The position numbers and the translations under genes are program-made. Of a stretch of DNA of 64,000 nucleotides, positions 49,101 through 60,534 are shown piece by piece (position 1 is the first letter of the stretch; the number at the start of each line of letters is the position of its first letter). The stretch is from Fomes fomentarius. Lineage: Eukaryota > Basidiomycota > Agaricomycetes > Polyporales > Polyporaceae. The stretch spans positions 955,001 to 1,019,000 of the forward strand of contig JABYQN010000009.1 of the NCBI GenBank assembly GCA_022606135.1, in the 5' to 3' direction. Under the pieces are notes generated by a model that saw only the letters and a program-made list of their open reading frames with translations, searched no databases and was not told the origin of the DNA.

Positions 49101-49429
49101 CCGCATCTGCGTTGGACAGCTTCGACCGTGAGCCTGCTGCGACTTGGACGACTCCTGCGGACATGCAGCCATATGGCAGCTCCCGCGGCCCTTATGCTTC
49201 CGACACACGCTCTCAGAAGAGCCACGAGTCCGTCCCCCGCGCGATGGAGGGTCTGGGAAGTGGCCCCGCGAGCATGAGCTCGCTCCTGCTCAACTTCGAC
49301 CCGCCAAGCACCTCCTCTGCTGTGAATGGGAACGGCGAGGAGGCCGCTGGGATTCATGCCCCTCGCCCTGTCAACGGCCGTCGTTCGAGCATGTTTGGCG
49401 GCGCGTGGACCGCGCGTAGCGGTCACTGA
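46164..49429 (+). CDS. RING-finger coiled-coil protein 2 with long Ser/Pro-rich tail
   Basis: ATG 46164 opens MLVVHPSSQCDVCLDPYNW, nearly the same as RING protein 1. The RING ligands are CDVC, QCGHIFCYDC (across an intron) and CPLC, followed by KAFDSTRIKKLHVD. Then come EENELLRRVGLLFAEDAEAE and a coiled coil (MQVKKAGYEETIARLRHNHE to LLAQLDQMRADYDAQ). A 4-nt exon CCAG (47001-47004) joins to LSQFREQNARMQTELDRYR. From 47066 one exon of about 790 codons is mostly disordered: PPPVIPPPPPGMPPMM, a Ser/His stretch (SSHSVHSSHSATSHRSS) and the end FGGAWTARSGH. A PVWVGDQNAPHERLP segment and YVQVYVPHTGLTWIPEEQA may be short ordered pieces. Presumed E3 ligase; targets unknown. Confidence 0.88.
47001..47004 (+). 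other. Predicted 4-nt micro-exon in RING protein 2
   Basis: CCAG joins phase-2 exon end GAT GC (46944) to phase-0 CTC TCT CAG (47066). The flanking introns are 56 nt (gtaagt...tctctag) and 61 nt (gtgatg...cacacag), each with an ACTAAT-type branch site. Position and phase match the micro-exon of RING protein 1. Confidence 0.78.
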
Positions 49430-50119
49430 ACGAACGGCCAAATCATGCAAGCAACGCATATCGTTCTTGTTTTGGCACCTCTACCGTGGACCATCGATCG
49501 AAAATCCGGCATATTCGTGTGCAGTGTACCATTATTATTCTCCAGGCACATACCACCTAGACATTCTTTACCTTCCAAAATTCCTTATGCTCTATGTTTT
49601 TTGTTGTTTCTCTTGGTTCTCTCTCACCGGCCCCCGTTCTCCTAATCTCATCTCGTCTCTCTGGTGCTACTTTTGCTTGCTATCATCATCCATTTTGGCT
49701 CTCGTGCTTCTTGTCATGCACTCTACTAGATCTAATGGCTGCTGTTGCAGTCGATGCTCGCTCACGCTGTTGTTGTTGACCCATATTTTCCACCATACCC
49801 CCTGTAGCGGTTGTAATCCCGGCTCCTTGGCTCCGAATCACTCACCCTGTAATGCTCCCCGTCCATCATCATGATTTGGTCTAGGTCCCATCCCAAGAGT
49901 ACGCTATCCCTGGCACGTCACACGACCGGCTTCTTGGTCCTGTCCGTTGCCCACAGTCCCCTTTACACTATCCTGTTTGTTTGCTCTACACTATCACGAC
50001 CTGTTACGAATACGAATCACCCATGTATGTATGTACGTTGACGTTAACCCGGAACCCTGGGTAATTTGGATCCTGGGTTCTGGACGGATGTATTGTCACA
50101 TTATTTGCTGTTACATGCT
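49430..50119. other. Convergent 3' intergenic region
   Basis: About 690 bases, T- and C-rich, between two converging genes. It is suited to 3' UTRs; nothing coding is seen. Confidence 0.4.
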
Positions 50120-52486
50120 TCACTCGCTATCGTACGAGTGCCTCTTGGCTGGCCCGACCTGCATCCACGCTTCGCCCTTCATCCGCGCGGTGACGAGTCC
50201 GTGGAGGTACTTGGAATCGACCATGAACGACCACAGGTTCCGCGTCGCCTCGGCGCGTGCATCGAGTAAGGGGCGGATGAGTTTGTGAGACAACACCAAG
50301 GGTGCTCGAGGATTGGGCTTGTGCTGTGTCGTGCCTTCGCGCCGCTTGATGTACGGGTTTGGTCGGGGGATGTAAGGTTTGGTGTATGGCGCAAGTTTGT
50401 CTCCCGCCAGCGCGCAGGACGCTGGCGCCAGGATGCCGAAGAGCAGCCTGAAGGAGGCAAGGAGCCGCTTGAATCTGTCAGACCGGACAACGGTCAGAGT
50501 CCACACGGCGTAGATGAGGTCGACGCAGGTACATAGATAGACTCACTGTCTGTAGTTCGCTGTACACACGATGCAATGACAAGAGGACGTCAGAGAAGAA
50601 CCCCAAGATCACAACAACCATAGCACGTACATCCGACCCAATAATTATGCCAGCGGGAGAGCACGAAGCTGGTAGTGTAGAAGATCCCGAAGACACCGAG
50701 CGCTGCACGAGCCTTGCCTGAGAAGCTGTCGCCGCCGTCAAAGAGCCAGCGGCCGACGTTCAGTAGTGCCTTTTCGACATATCCGGACGTCTTCGCGTTG
50801 ACCAAGACCTTAAGTGAACCCGTAGCGAGCGCACGGGCAATGGCACGAGTGACGGCTGCGTACGCCGCAGTAGCAGCGAGCCCTCCGAAGACAGTCTTGA
50901 ATTGGGCGTGCGTCTCTTCCTCCTCTGTATTTCCGAGCAGGCGGTCCGCGAGGTCGCCGGTGATGTACGCAGGTATGTGCAGGACGAGCGTCGGAAGGAA
51001 GAGGACAAAGCGCGGGTGCAGGACGCTGACAAGCAGCTGGCGGAGGACAATAGAGAGCGCGCAGAAGCGGGTGGGTTGCGCTGCCGCCACGGAGGACGAG
51101 GGTGCAGGAAAGATGGCGTTGAGGGAGGAGTGGGAGATGTTGGAGTAGTAGAGGAGGGAGTAGTACTTGAGCAGGGACTGTTGTGCCTTTGCGCGGGACG
51201 CTGCTGCGTTGGGGTCGGCGAAGAGGCTTACCAGGCTAGTGTACGTATGTTAGCTATGGTCGGAGAGACATCAGAGGAATATGATGGACAAACTTTTGTG
51301 AGATCCAGACGAAGTGCGAAGCTGGAATCTCTTCGTCCGCCCATAGAATATCGCGAGCTGTTTGCACAGCATACAGCGTGTCCCTAGGAGGAGGTTCGCC
51401 TCAGAGCCGTAATACAACGAGCATACGTGCCTGTGCTCACCAGTCTGGCGCATTGATAGTCAAGTCAAGCAAGCGCTTCTCGATCTCCGCGGAGAGGACT
51501 CTAACCATCTCTCGCGAATCAAGCTCGAGCTTGCCATCTGAAGCAGCGGCTATTTTCTCCGCAGCGAAGGCTTCAACTTTGATAGGCTCGCCCCACCTGG
51601 ACGCATTCTTGTCAACGAACCGTACAATCATGGTACAACGTGACATGACTATGACTCACCTTACACAGACCTACATTAACACATCAGGACCACAGCGCAC
51701 GAACGGTGTCTTGCCCGACTAAATGAACCTATAGCAAGAAGCACTCACCCGACTCTGGTACTGCGACTTGTCCGTATACACGATCCCCACCGGCACAATC
51801 AACATCTCCTTCTGCTTCTGCTTGCCCTTGCCCTCGCCCACCCACTTGACATACTCAAGTGCAGCCCTGCTCGCCCCATCCTTGACCTGCGCGATACTCG
51901 GCTCGGTATAGCTCGTGCCCTCCGGGAACACCCCAATTACTTCCTCCCGCTCGAGTGCCCTGAACGTCTCGCGGAACAGCGCCTCGTTCACACTCGACTG
52001 CGCTGGGGCAGCCTGGGCGCCAGCGCCCCCAGCTTGTTCGGCGGGGAGAGGGGTGCTGTTCGGGTTGCGCGCGACGGGGATGCTGCCGGACGAGAGCAGG
52101 ATTGCACGCACGAGCGGGTTCTTGAAGAGAGTGGACTTTGCCCAGAAGCATACAGGGCGGCGGTGGGGGATGGTGATCGCTTGTATGCGCGCTGTGAGCG
52201 CACGTATGTGGCGTCACATTCGGAAAGTGGAACACTCACAGAGAGTAGCTATGTCCAGGATCTCGTTGTGGTGGCATGAGACTCTGGTATGTGGATAGCG
52301 TTAGTGATTCGCTGGGAGGCGGATAATGGAAGGTAGTGAGAGTAGACGCGTTGGACAAGGGACGCACATGATGAGGGGCCCGTCCCGAGGAACGTTCTCC
52401 TGACCATCGACGTATATCTCGGAATAGTAGCGCAGAGCCCAGTCCGAGATTTGGCGCAAACCGCGGTAGACGAGCTTAGGCTCCAT
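50120..52486 (-). CDS. Glycerol-3-phosphate/DHAP acyltransferase, Sct1/Gpt2 type
   Basis: It makes lysophosphatidic acid at the ER, the first step of glycerolipid synthesis. ATG 52486 opens MEPKLVYRGLRQISDWALRY, then YSEIYVDGQENVPRDGPLI. An intron joins to SCHHNEILDIATL, whose HNEILD is the catalytic H-x4-D box. Next are ITIPHRRPVCFWAKSTLFKN, SSGSIPVARNPNS and VIGVFPEGTSYTEPS, the second acyltransferase block. C-terminal exons add VDKNASRWGEPIKVEAFAAE, hydrophobic LLVSVLHPRFVLFLPTLVLH, a probable membrane region (ARAALGVFGIFYTTSFVLSR) and the tail GLVTARMKGEAWMQVGPAKR. About eight exons, roughly 700 residues. Nothing looks broken. Some inner exon edges, near 51,250-51,760, are approximate. 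Confidence 0.9.
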
Positions 52487-53897
<1,411 letters not shown>

Positions 53898-54759
53898 GAT
53901 GTTTGGCTCGTCGGGTGTCTTGAGGAAAAGATGCTTGAGGACGTTGACCCAAGATGGACGAGATACCGTCTGAATGCGCGCTAATAATCACGTGCGATGA
54001 TGCACAATCCCAGTGACGTAGCGTACTCGACGCGTATAAGCGCGGACTGCAGAGTCGTCTCTCAAACGTCTCCCTCGGCCCTTTGGACTTTCCCTTGATT
54101 TTTCGAGGCAGCTCTCTGTAGGCCTCTTCTGTCTCTACCCCGCAGGAATGAGATACTGTCGGTGTGAAGGTTCAAGGAAGACGACTTCAGCCAAATCAAT
54201 CCATGACATTGACGAGGAACTTGAATGGAATGGGAGGCTGGTGGCAAGTTGTCTTCTCAGGATGAGGCGCGTTCTCAGCTGTGCTCGTTGAAACACTCGG
54301 TGAGATACTCTGGCCACCTGATAGGCTGGAGTGGGTAATTGCTGGGCACCGCAATACAGCGGATCCGGGAACTGAGGGCGAATACTCCCAGGACTGCTGC
54401 ATTGAAGGCCAGGTGATGAGGTGGCGCCAACCTCGACTACTCTACTCTGCTACCTACGCTGAGGTCTATTCTCCAGTACAGAAGAATTCGATCTATGACG
54501 GCCCTTCCATGATTTGCATGAAAATAAGTCAGCATAGACAATCTGGGCATCTCTATTGAGATAAGATCAGCTCGATAACATTAATCCCTGATCGATCCTT
54601 GAGCCCAGGACGACAATGCTGAAGCCTCCCATGATCTGCCCGATTCCTATCTGCACGCCTATATATACCTATCCTAGGACACCGACGGGCAGGCAGGAGT
54701 CGTCTTGACCACCACCAACTCCATCCTTCGTTGTATCCATCTATACACCCTCTCTCGCC
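53898..54759. promoter_or_regulatory. Divergent intergenic region between uS11 and the cyanase-N-like gene
   Basis: The 860 bases hold the promoters of both genes. A clear TATA-type element (tatatata) is near 54659-54666, about 100 bases before ATG 54760. Frames on the minus strand near 54060-54320 are not convincing. Confidence 0.5.
54659..54667 (+). promoter_or_regulatory. Candidate TATA box of the cyanase-N-like gene
   Basis: The sequence ctatatata lies about 95-100 bases upstream of the start codon. The strength and spacing suggest a highly or inducibly expressed small gene, by inference. Confidence 0.5.
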
Positions 54760-55161
54760 ATGGCCCCCAACCCCCAGTGCGCTGCCCTCGCTGCCGCGAA
54801 GGAGAAGAAGGGTATGCGACCTTGCATCGATAACACACCTGACCTACGCTTAACGGTCCCTTGCTACAGGACTGTCCTACGGCCAGATTGCTCAGCAGCT
54901 GGGCAAGCCTGAAGCGCATGTCATTGACAGTGCGTACACCATCCCTGATTCGACTTCCTCCCCTTCCTGATCATCTCCATTGTAGTCTGCACCGGAAAGT
55001 CCACCCCCACCAATGACGAGTTCAGCGCTCTGGCGCGTGTCCTCGATATTACCTCCGCTGTAAGTTCACCCCCTCACGAGACTGTGAAGCGCGCACCTTT
55101 TTAATGCACGCCTTGATACCTCCATCAGCCCCCTCGTGATGCCTCACACGTCACCAAGTAG
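54760..55161 (+). CDS. Small protein consisting of a cyanase N-terminal (HTH-like) domain
   Basis: Four exons join to 72 residues: MAPNPQCAALAAAKEKKGLS, YGQIAQQLGKPEAHVIDICT, GKSTPTNDEFSALARVLDIT, SAPPRDASHVTK. This matches the helical N-terminal domain of cyanate lyase, where 'KGLT-ADIA--LGR-E-WVAAL--GQ--P--E---LA--L' is the pattern. The C-terminal catalytic domain, with the Arg/Glu/Ser site, is absent; the stop at 55159-55161 comes right after the domain, and I see no catalytic sequence in any frame in the next 500 bases. So it is unlikely to decompose cyanate. Splice sites are all canonical, which suggests a functional short gene and not a truncation. Role unknown; it may oligomerise or bind a partner. 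Confidence 0.8.
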
Positions 55162-55678
55162 AGCATCGTTGTGTTGAACCCGACACGTTTGTTGTACTAT
55201 CACAGTGCTGTATGATAGCGATGGGAATATCGGAGTTGTATCATAGATCGCAGGCGTGGTCTTGTAACCGGATCCTTCGAGCATCGGATTATACTGAAGA
55301 GGTTCCTTTCGCAAGTCTGAGAAGCCGATCGATCCGAATGCCGTGCCTTCGCCCAACATATATGAGACGTCAGTCGCTCGCCACGAGCGAGATGCTGAGT
55401 CAATTATCGCCGACTAGTAGAGTGGCTCGACGTATCTAAAATATGCGTGACAGCGTTCTCCTTCGCATGGAAACGTCGGCCGGCGCAAGGTACTCGCGCA
55501 TTCCATTCCATCTTCGCATTTGAATCCAATTAACGATCGGGTACAGCGGGTGACTCTCGAGCCATGTCTGTCATATGAACACGAACACGTTACTGTGATT
55601 TTTCAGAGCCATTTGACAAGACGCTGTGAGCAAAGATATCCTCGTAACGATTCACAGTGACTGGAATACACACAGCAA
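55162..55678. other. Convergent intergenic region
   Basis: About 500 bases between the small cyanase-N-like gene and the end of methyltransferase copy 1. No coding signal, and no missing cyanase catalytic domain, was found. Confidence 0.4.
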
Positions 55679-56495
55679 TTACCAAACATATGGTATGATC
55701 TTGTACGGCGTCTTCCTCGCCCATCGCTCCCACTGCTCTTCAAACTCGACACGCAACATCTCATCCTCCCTGCACGCCCTCTTCGGGACGGCCACGAAGC
55801 AAATTTACGCCCAATACGCAGCGTAAGTACATACGGCCGCCTTCGTGAGTGGCGACCGGTGCCATGCCTCGGTTTCCTTGAGGTACGACCCCGGACCGAG
55901 GTGCGCAATGAGTTCTCCCACCACCACCAATCCTACCGCTAGGTAACTGGGATGTCTGACGAGCGAGTACGGTCCAGACGTCGACAGCCTGTGGTCTTTC
56001 TGCAAACATATTTCGGCTGTGAAGAAGCGGCCCAATGTGCGGTAGCTCCAGATGCGAAGCACGCCTCCGACGATGATTAGCCCACTTCCCAGTACGAAGC
56101 TCGGGGTAAGCCGTGGAGAGGGCGTATAGGAGTCTGCGGGGACGAGGGTCGAAGTCGCGATGGCGGACAGTGGTGAGGATGGATAGGCGTGTGCGACGAT
56201 CGTCGCAGCCTCTGCAAAGGCTACCCCGCAGACTAACGCCTGGCACAAGGATGACGGGTGAGACAAGATCGTGCCGTCCAAGACATCCAGTACTTACCCC
56301 GCACATTCGCAACAGTAACATCTTGTAGGCCATCCCGCGAGTGAAGAAATCGGTCTCGTCGCGCTTCTTGCGTTCGTCCACTTGAGGCGCGTCTCGGGGT
56401 ACGTTGACGTTCATGTAACTGAGGACCCCGCAGGTCACTAACACTGGCACCTTCAGAAGCGGTGTCGCGAGTACGGGAGCAAGGAGCGTTGTCAT
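55679..56495 (-). pseudogene. ICMT-like methyltransferase copy 1, with in-frame stop
   Basis: The Ste14/ICMT family uses S-adenosylmethionine to methylate prenyl-cysteine at the ER. ATG 56495 opens MTTLLAPVLATPLLKVPVLV; an intron after KMLLLRMCG joins to ALVCGVAFAEAATIV. Family motifs are LRIWSYRTLGRFFTAE and YSLVRHPSYLAVG (RHPxY). At 55805-55807 a TAA interrupts TYAAYWA*ICFVAVPKR, where copy 2 reads VYVAFWAFSGFVALKR. The frame stays open to 55679 and would encode the conserved end EEQWERWARKTPYKIIPYVW. The stop therefore removes the C-terminal block needed for cofactor binding. A 54-nt in-frame candidate intron (gtatgt...cgaag) spans the stop but would delete a membrane helix. Called a pseudogene provisionally. 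Confidence 0.7.
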
Positions 56496-57301
56496 CGCGG
56501 GTGGATGAGATGTTCCCGACTCGATACCATAGAGTCGGCTATTATATGTTCGCATTGAGGTCGGAGGCGACAGACATTCGAAAACACGAGCATACCTCGA
56601 CAAACTATCTGCGTCAGTCAGCGTTGAGTGCGACGGGGATATGGCCACATAACCGCTCGTATGTTATGAGCCCGTAAATCTGTGTCACAACTTGTGGAGA
56701 ACGCGACCCGATGACTTGTCATACCGGGCGGCTGAACGTACGTGTACCCTTGTCCGACCTGATAGGCCTAATACAATCCAGGAAGCCTCAGCTGAGCGCA
56801 CCTTTCTCATGCACTAACCCCATAGGATAAGAGAAGATCGGCTATGATCTTTTCGGTAAGGAGGCTAGTAGAGGCTAGTCCACAATGCGGAATCGTATTC
56901 GCCTAGGAATAACCCTGTCATGAAAAGGAGACAATGAGCGTACTAGAACGCAAACACTACTTATCTCAGGCAGTAGGGTGATATTTCATGAGGGATTTGA
57001 TGACTGCCCTAGAGATTCGGAAGCAGACAATAGATATCTCACAAACATAATCCCGCTGCAAGCTCTTCGTCCTGAACGCGCAGAAATGCGTTGTTATCAG
57101 CCCAAATTCGGCGATCGAATTTCAGTAGATAAATGCGAGAGCAACCACCCTGCCAGTTTCCTCCCGAACGATCCAAGGAGTCGCCGGCTCTGCCAGTGAT
57201 GGAATTGGATGACTATCATCGAAGAGCGGCTCTCTGCAACATCAGAACAAAGAACTGTTAGCCACTCAACCCAGTGCACGGAAGGAAACGTACTCACCCA
57301 A
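56496..57301. other. Intergenic region between the tandem methyltransferases
   Basis: About 800 bases, holding the promoter of copy 1 and the 3' region of copy 2. No gene seen. Confidence 0.4.
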
Positions 57302-58132
57302 TCACCAAATATATGGAATCAGCCTATACGGAGTCCGCCTCGCCCACTCCTCCCACTTCTCCCCAAACTCCGCGTGCAATATCGCATCCTCTTTCTTCGT
57401 CCTCTTCAGTGCCACGAAACCACTGAACGCCCAGAACGCAACATAGACACCTATCACCGCGTTCCTCAGCTTCGGCTGGCACCGAAACAAGACTTCTCCC
57501 GGGTATGAATGTGGACTGAACAACGCGAGGTACTCCCCGAGCCCTACTACCATTGCGGCCAGATAGCTAGGGTGTCGGACGATAGCGTATGGTCCCCAGG
57601 ATACGAGCTCGTGATTCTTCTGCACTGAGACTTCTGTGACGAAGAATCGGCCCAGTGTGCGGTAACTCCATATGCGCAGCGTGCCTCCCACAAGGATGAG
57701 AACGCTGCCCAGCATGAAGCTCGGGGAGAAGCCCAACGAGATGGGGTTCGGAGAACCTGCTGGGACGAGCGCGTCAAGGACGTTGCAGGAGAGTTCGGAT
57801 GAGGGGTAAGATTGTGCGAGTATGGTCGCAGCCTCTGCAAATGTGACGCCGCAGATCATAACCTAGGAGGTAGTTGGGTTTAGATAGCTCAAGCAAAAGT
57901 AAGTGACACGCCTGAATTCGCGCTCGCTTACCGCGTGCAATCGCACCACGAACATTTTCCTTCCTGTCCCGCAGGAGAGGAAATCTGTTTCGTCGCGAAC
58001 CTTGCGCTCATGCTCTCCAGGCATGTCACGTGGCGGACGGACGTTCACGTAACCGAGGACACCATTGGTCAACAAGATCGGCACTTTGAGCAGCGGAGTT
58101 GTGAGAGCGGGGCTGAGGAGGAACAGAGGCAT
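57302..58132 (-). CDS. ICMT-like methyltransferase copy 2
   Basis: Intact paralogue of the copy at 55.7-56.5 kb. ATG 58132 opens MPLFLLSPALTTPLLKVPIL. The first exon ends near GRKMFVVRLHAV; the second begins near VMICGVTFAEAATILAQ. Membrane segments include FMLGSVLILVGGTLRIWSY. The SAM-binding motifs are YAIVRHPSYLAAMVVG and the C-terminal EDAILHAEFGEKWEEWARRT followed by PYRLIPYIW. About 260 residues, two exons. It probably methylates prenylated proteins or a small lipophilic substrate. Family firm, substrate open; Agaricomycetes often carry several such genes. Confidence 0.9.
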
Positions 58133-59089
58133 CGCGGGTCGGACTCTCTTGTTGGACAGTACAAAGTTTGCCCCTGCCTTGTCCTTAAGTATGGGAACTA
58201 TCTTGGATGTTGCCCACTGTTGGTCCGTAGCGTGATGACTGGGTGAGGAATGAACGCCACCTTCTTTCGTGCATGACAAGTACGTACCAAAAAGCGAACA
58301 ACGCGTATAGTAGCTATGATCACAGATACAGGTGCAATGAGACCCCATAAGTAGTGGGTCAAGATAGGACCTCGACAAGACATTGCGGACTGAGCGTTGA
58401 AGACCCCATATTCGTCGCCCAACAACGAGCTGCACTGTCAACTAAGTTTGTGTCTGTGTCCTTGGCAGCTACACCCCCCAATGAAGCGATACGATCCTGG
58501 ATCATATCGCCGCCAGGGTAATACCGTCGTCCCATTACGACGCTTTAGGCCCTTAGGATACGATCGGAGCTTTCACATAGTTTCTTCATTCCTGGACTGC
58601 AACCGAGAATCGGGACTACTGTCGAGGGCTGCAGCTCCCTCGACGAAGCCGTTATTCAAGTGAATGTGCAACTGTGCAGCCCAGGTGCAGCCCCTGACTC
58701 ACCGTCCAAATCTTGATGCTTGCTCCTGCTAACGTCCCTGCTGATGCGCCACGACATCGCATGCATGGGTTACCAAGCTCACAATGCTTCACATCGCAGT
58801 GGTGCAATTATGAATCGTTCCATAACGTCTCGTGAATGTACAAAAAGTGTAGAAGGTGGGGACCCCCCGCATCATGAAAAGCCGCTCCGAGAAAGTCCAG
58901 GTCGAGACCTATGAACACACTGAAAATCCGCACCGAAGAGCGTATATGACCACTGCGAATTAGGACTGCGCGCATAGATATAAAACAACAACGGCCCCGC
59001 TAAGCCGACGAAGAACGCACGAGACGTATGGTGGGGAGAGGCGGAAGCGATAGGGCATGGCATGGGTGGTGTGGGTGGAGGAGGTCGGC
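58133..59089. other. Intergenic region, no gene seen
   Basis: About 950 bases between methyltransferase copy 2 and the synaptobrevin stop. Only short frames are present. Confidence 0.35.
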
Positions 59090-59863
59090 TCACTTTGTTG
59101 CCTTCACGACCGAGACGACGATAATAACGATGATGATCGTGATCGCGACACCAATAATTATCCTCATCTACAAGAGGGTGTTCAGTTATTGTGGCTGACA
59201 ACACGACGAGGATCTTCATACCTTCATGTCTTTCCACCTAGCGCGCCGGGAATCTTAGCATACACATACTAGGGTTGAATTCAGTATCAAGGACATACCA
59301 CATGTTCTGTAGCACAATTGGCCGGTTAGCAGTAGCACAGCATACAGACTCCCGTTGTTACGCACCTTGCGTACACGGTTCGCACCGCGACGGAATCCCT
59401 GTGCAGACACGGCGAGGTTGTCTGGAAAGTTTATGATTCGAGTCGCATGAGCAAACCCGTTCGCACGCGGCGCAGGCAACGTCTTCTTCCTGCTTCCAGG
59501 CCCTGGCGCCAAACCGTTGCGCCGCGCACCGCGAAGTAGAGAGCACTCACCGGTCTTGTCCTGCAGCTGGTCGAGCCGCTCTCCACGCTCCGCGACTTTT
59601 GTGATGTTCTCCCTCATAATGCCGACGGTGTCATCAATCTGAGCCTGAATGGCGGCCGTCTTCGCGTTGCCCGCGCCAGCCGGGTTAGAAGAGGAGCCGC
59701 CACGGGGAAGGTAGGGGTCGTAAGGCTCAGACCTGCATGTTCATATCAAGTCGTGGGTGAAGAGCATTGCGCGTATGCAATTGTGTTGCGAGGTTGCGAG
59801 GAGAGAAAGAGAGGCGGGTTTAGAACATGAAACAGGAAGCGATATAGAGAATGCCACTAACAT
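59090..59863 (-). CDS. VAMP2/Snc1-type synaptobrevin (R-SNARE)
   Basis: It is an exocytic vesicle SNARE. Spliced: [86 protein letters not shown] and the anchor [20 protein letters not shown], ending TK. The zero-layer Arg is in [10 protein letters not shown]. The best start splits the codon: AT (59862-59863) then an intron with donor gttagt, and G at 59732. Two tiny exons follow late in the gene: 8 nt (59299-59306, AACATGTG) and 16 nt (59222-59237). About 115 residues, seven exons. The first exon is the least certain: the donor is not the usual gtatgt/gtgagt. Confidence 0.9.
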
Positions 59864-60534
59864 GGTTACAATATGCGGCTTTGAACGTAACCAGGCAGTT
59901 AAGGGTGAGCTTGCTGTCTGAACGTGCGGGGTCGAGCAGCGACTGACCGGATTATAGGAGAGAGTAGTAGGGTCAAGGCGTCGGTGGTCGTGAGGGCTGG
60001 TGGTGGTCGTGTCGTGAGTAACCCGGCTATTAGTGACGAAGGCGGCGGAGGACCTCTGGCCAAACATGCACAAGCAACTCTGCGCACCGCCCGCAGCGGT
60101 GTTCAATCCATGAACACACATCTCGTCTTCGTCATCATGATCATACAAACTCTGTTAGCGTCAGAGCACACCGCCTGACTGCGTGGAGTGGCGCGTACGG
60201 CATGGGTATTCCGAATGCAAAACAAGAAGTAGTAGGTCCACGGACTGTCTCGTAAATTTATAGCTAGTAGCGTCAACTGTTGAGTATACAAGGGGTATCC
60301 TAGTCAGCGAGCCAGTGTCAAGTGCATATGCAGAATGCCAGAGGACAGGATAGAATGGATAGCGAAGCCATGTGTGCAGGAAACAACGAATGGATGATGG
60401 ATAACGATATGAAACCGAACGCAGACAGAACCAACCCTCTATGTACAGCCAACAGTCCGAACGCCGAACGGAGAAGTTGCGCTGTGACAGCGATGGACAT
60501 GATGAACACACCGACAGCTGCAAGTTCGCGAGCA
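59864..60534. other. Intergenic region, no gene seen
   Basis: About 670 bases between the synaptobrevin start and the kinase stop. No coding signal is recognised. Confidence 0.35.

Noticed and set aside
55162..55678. Search for the missing cyanase catalytic domain after the small gene
   Set aside because: No frame on either strand shows the catalytic Arg/Glu/Ser region, so the gene is not simply a mis-spliced full cyanase.
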